Assembly (NCBI RefSeq): GCF_900107835.1
Contig: NZ_FNRG01000024.1
Location: 1-64,000 of the forward strand
Direction: 5' to 3'
DNA: 64,000 nt
From: Oribacterium sp. KHPX15
GTDB taxonomy: Bacteria > Bacillota > Clostridia > Lachnospirales > Lachnospiraceae
The notes under the pieces are model-generated. The model saw only the letters and a program-made list of their open reading frames with translations, had not been told where the DNA came from and made no database searches. Shown here piece after piece: positions 61,782 through 64,000 of the stretch; position 1 is the stretch's first letter, and each line of letters begins with the position of its first letter. A program made the translations under genes and the position numbers.

Positions 61782-64000
61782 ATGAGAAGAAAAAATCTTA
61801 AAGCTCTTTCCTGTGTTATGGCGGCAGCATTGAGCGCATCTGCACTTGCTGCCTGTAATACAACAACTATTCCGGAGGTGACAACTGCGGAAGAAAGTGT
61901 TATTGATTCTGCTGAACAGACCGGAGCAGAAAAGGATGGTGAAACTCCGGATTCTCCTGACGGTGCCCCGATGGGTGAAGCTCCTGACGGTGCCCCTGGC
62001 GGCAATGCTCCTGACGGTGCCCCGGGTGGAGCTCCGGGAGAGATGCCCGGCGGTCCGGGTGGACAGGGAGGCCCGGGAGGTCCGGGTGGTCCCGGAGGAA
62101 TGCCGGGCGCTCAGGAAACAAGTACAAAGGTTTCCGTAACTGAGGGCGACTGGTCTTTTGATGTCATCACAACAGGAGAGGGTGAGAACAAAAAAGTAAC
62201 CAGCACCATCACTTACTATGCGGGTAAAGAGGATGCGGTTGTTATCATCCCGTCAGTTCTCGGCGGTGCACCCGTTACCGAAATCTCTGCTCAGGCATTT
62301 GGCCACCACAGCGAGATCATGGCGGTCTACGTTCCCGATACGGTGGAAACAGTTTCCGAGTGGGCATTTTATGACCTGAATACTGCAACCATTATTTCTT
62401 TTGCTAACCCCGATGTAAGCATTGACGATGCGGCTTTCCAGTCCAGCGGTAATGCTGTCCTCTATCTTCCTGAAAGCACAACTCAGACAAAGGCAGGCGG
62501 AAAGGACGTGGTGACAAGCGGTACTGAGCTTCTCACTGTGGAACTTGAAAACTCAGAGTCTGCAGCCATTGCCGGAGGAACATACCTTAATGTTTCCTCT
62601 GACAAAAACTACTCCATCACAACGGATGACATTACCGCCATCGCAGTCAGTGCTTCCGGTGAAGCTTCAGATGTTGAGGTTTCCGGATCAACTGTAACTT
62701 TCTCAGGCGACGCTTATGTTGCGGAAGAGGAGAAGGTTGAAATTTTTGAGGATTTCAAGGACAAAGTTAAGGAAGCAGACCTCACAAAAACCCTCTGGTA
62801 TCTGTCAGAAGATGATGCAAAGGCACTTAAGGAAAAAATCGAGTCAGACGAGTCCTATAAAAAGCTTAAGTCAGTACTTCAGTTTGAGGAAGGCTATTAC
62901 ATAAACGGAGACAAGGTTACTCTTGATAAGGATGTCAAAGCATACGACGTAAAGACCGGTGAAGAAGTTGAAAATGATACCGTAACAGGAGCTTTCCCGG
63001 CAACAGGTTCAGGAAACTATCGTTACATGAGCTATGAGGATACTGATAATGACGGCGACGTAGACATTATCTACTACTCCCCTTACGGTGTAAATTATTC
63101 CTATGATTCTACAGTCATAAAGAGTGACAATGAGAACTTAAACGGTCTCACAGCCAGAGATACATTGAACCCGATTTACTTAAGCTTTGCTGACAGTGTT
63201 GTCAAGGCAAGCGGTGAGTCCGAGGATGTGAAGGAAAAAGACCTCACTATAGATACGTCTAAAGACGGAGATGCCATAGGCGCAGAGGCAAATGAGGAGC
63301 GCTCTCTTGTATGGGCTGATGACTATGCAAGCATCACAGTTGATCACATTAACGGTACCTCGACTGCAAGTGCCAACTGGGCTAAAATGTCTTACCTAAC
63401 AGGCCTTTCCAGCTATAACGTTGAGATTGCCATGGAGTGGGGCATGAATGCTCTTCTTTATGCAACAAACGGCGGCATCGTGACAGTGGGAAGCACCGAC
63501 GGCGAGACCAGCACCTTCTATGCAAACGGTGACGGCGCAAATGGCGTTATCGCCGGAGGTTCCGGAACAAAGACCGGTGAAAGCGATGCAAAGTCAGACA
63601 CCGCTTCGGTTTATGTGTATAACGCCGACTTCACCCTCGAAGGCTGGAATAACCATGTGGCAGACGTTGTTTACGGAGGCTATGCCTACCTTGAGGACGT
63701 AACCGGAACCACCGGTATCGACGGCAGCTATTCCGTAGGTCAGGCATCAGCGCTTGCCAATGACTTCGGAAACGGCGTTGTGGATGTAAAGAATTTCTCC
63801 GCAACTGTTTACGGCAACCGTTCAGCCGGAGCCTATGTTATCGGAGGCGGTGTCATAACTGCCGAGGATTCAAGCTTCGTTTCAAAGGCAGATGCCGCAG
63901 CGGTTATCGCTTCCGGCGGAACCTACAAGCTGAAGAACACTATTCTTGAAGGCGTCATGGGAATCAAAAACCGTGGGGGCATCAACACCGATTCGACTTC
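61782..64000 (+). CDS. Large secreted lipoprotein with Gly/Pro-rich linker, partial at the 3' side
   Basis: 739 codons are visible and the frame is open at the window end. ATG 61782 follows AAAGGAAG. A signal peptide with lipobox at Cys25 (ALAAC). Residues 60-110 form a low-complexity linker (DGAPGGNAPDGAPGGAPG, GGPGGQGGPGGPGGPGG). About 120-215 contains an LRR_5/BspA-like unit (VIIPSVLGGAPVTEISAQAF, VYVPDTVETVSEWAFYD). From about residue 420 onward there are short repeating segments (GGIVTVGS, GGYAYLEDVTGTTG, GGGVITAEDSSF) typical of right-handed beta-helix/autotransporter-like surface proteins. Role unknown, perhaps adhesion. Confidence 0.85.
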   Translation, partial: MRRKNLKALSCVMAAALSASALAACNTTTIPEVTTAEESVIDSAEQTGAEKDGETPDSPDGAPMGEAPDGAPGGNAPDGAPGGAPGEMPGGPGGQGGPGGPGGPGGMPGAQETSTKVSVTEGDWSFDVITTGEGENKKVTSTITYYAGKEDAVVIIPSVLGGAPVTEISAQAFGHHSEIMAVYVPDTVETVSEWAFYDLNTATIISFANPDVSIDDAAFQSSGNAVLYLPESTTQTKAGGKDVVTSGTELLTVELENSESAAIAGGTYLNVSSDKNYSITTDDITAIAVSASGEASDVEVSGSTVTFSGDAYVAEEEKVEIFEDFKDKVKEADLTKTLWYLSEDDAKALKEKIESDESYKKLKSVLQFEEGYYINGDKVTLDKDVKAYDVKTGEEVENDTVTGAFPATGSGNYRYMSYEDTDNDGDVDIIYYSPYGVNYSYDSTVIKSDNENLNGLTARDTLNPIYLSFADSVVKASGESEDVKEKDLTIDTSKDGDAIGAEANEERSLVWADDYASITVDHINGTSTASANWAKMSYLTGLSSYNVEIAMEWGMNALLYATNGGIVTVGSTDGETSTFYANGDGANGVIAGGSGTKTGESDAKSDTASVYVYNADFTLEGWNNHVADVVYGGYAYLEDVTGTTGIDGSYSVGQASALANDFGNGVVDVKNFSATVYGNRSAGAYVIGGGVITAEDSSFVSKADAAAVIASGGTYKLKNTILEGVMGIKNRGGINTDST

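Noticed and set aside
1-64000. tRNA, rRNA, CRISPR arrays, prophage genes
   Set aside because: No T-loop GGTTCGAATC-type sequences, regular spacer arrays or phage structural genes were seen; short tRNAs could still be missed by eye.

Overview
The window looks like chromosomal DNA of an anaerobic Firmicute, most likely a Lachnospiraceae member of the Butyrivibrio/Roseburia type. This is an inference from gene content: five diguanylate cyclases, BspA-like leucine-rich lipoproteins, Gram-positive lipoboxes, strong AGGAGG ribosome sites, many extended -10 (TGnTATAAT) promoters and a BglG/LicT-controlled glucose PTS. I see no rRNA, tRNA, CRISPR array or prophage.

Layout. 1-6.2 kb: the end of a CAP-domain secreted protein, an NlpC/P60-like lipoprotein, an unknown protein, an M20 peptidase gene broken by a frameshift in a run of A, an AT-rich AAA/DUF4143 ATPase and a sugar O-acetyltransferase. 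6.3-10.2 kb: a minus-strand pair, a dCache-GGDEF cyclase and a two-SBP-PAS membrane receptor, with the tail of a lost EAL gene in the leader. 10.4-15.3 kb: an amidohydrolase, then a tight sfsA / HAD phosphatase / FGGY kinase operon. 15.5-21.5 kb: a LysR regulator with a second HTH at its C-terminus, divergent from a TctCBA tripartite tricarboxylate transporter and an enolase-superfamily enzyme. 21.5-26 kb: a BspA-like lipoprotein and a TnpA-less TnpB (IS605-type) element with a visible omega-RNA region. 26-33 kb: a cytoplasmic LacI-type sensor-GGDEF protein, a GGDEF protein fused to a fructose-type PTS EIIC domain, a SprA-like metalloprotease and a membrane cyclase with an SGDEF motif. 33-37 kb: a hotdog thioesterase, a small repetitive secreted protein and CstA, bracketed by eight copies of a 16-bp motif. 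37-42.8 kb: an AraC regulator divergent from a GH36 alpha-galactosidase, then HIT, NUDIX and another cyclase. 43-50.3 kb: a sulfur amino acid block (UroD-like protein, polar amino acid ABC transporter, MalY/PatB beta-lyase, trans-sulfuration enzyme) behind a promoter covered by an inverted repeat. 50.4-56 kb: a K+ channel, an esterase, a macro-domain/HTH fusion and a lipoprotein. 56-60.5 kb: an antiterminator and glucose-type EIICBA with RAT and terminators in its leader, a 155-bp palindromic element and a small secreted protein. 60.5-64 kb: a LysR regulator and the start of a large secreted lipoprotein.

Two themes stand out. First, c-di-GMP enzymes are tied to solute sensing through extracellular dCache, an intracellular sugar-binding-like domain and a PTS permease domain. 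Second, intergenic regions carry long, often perfect palindromes. Two families occur twice, and paired base changes between copies conserve the hairpin.
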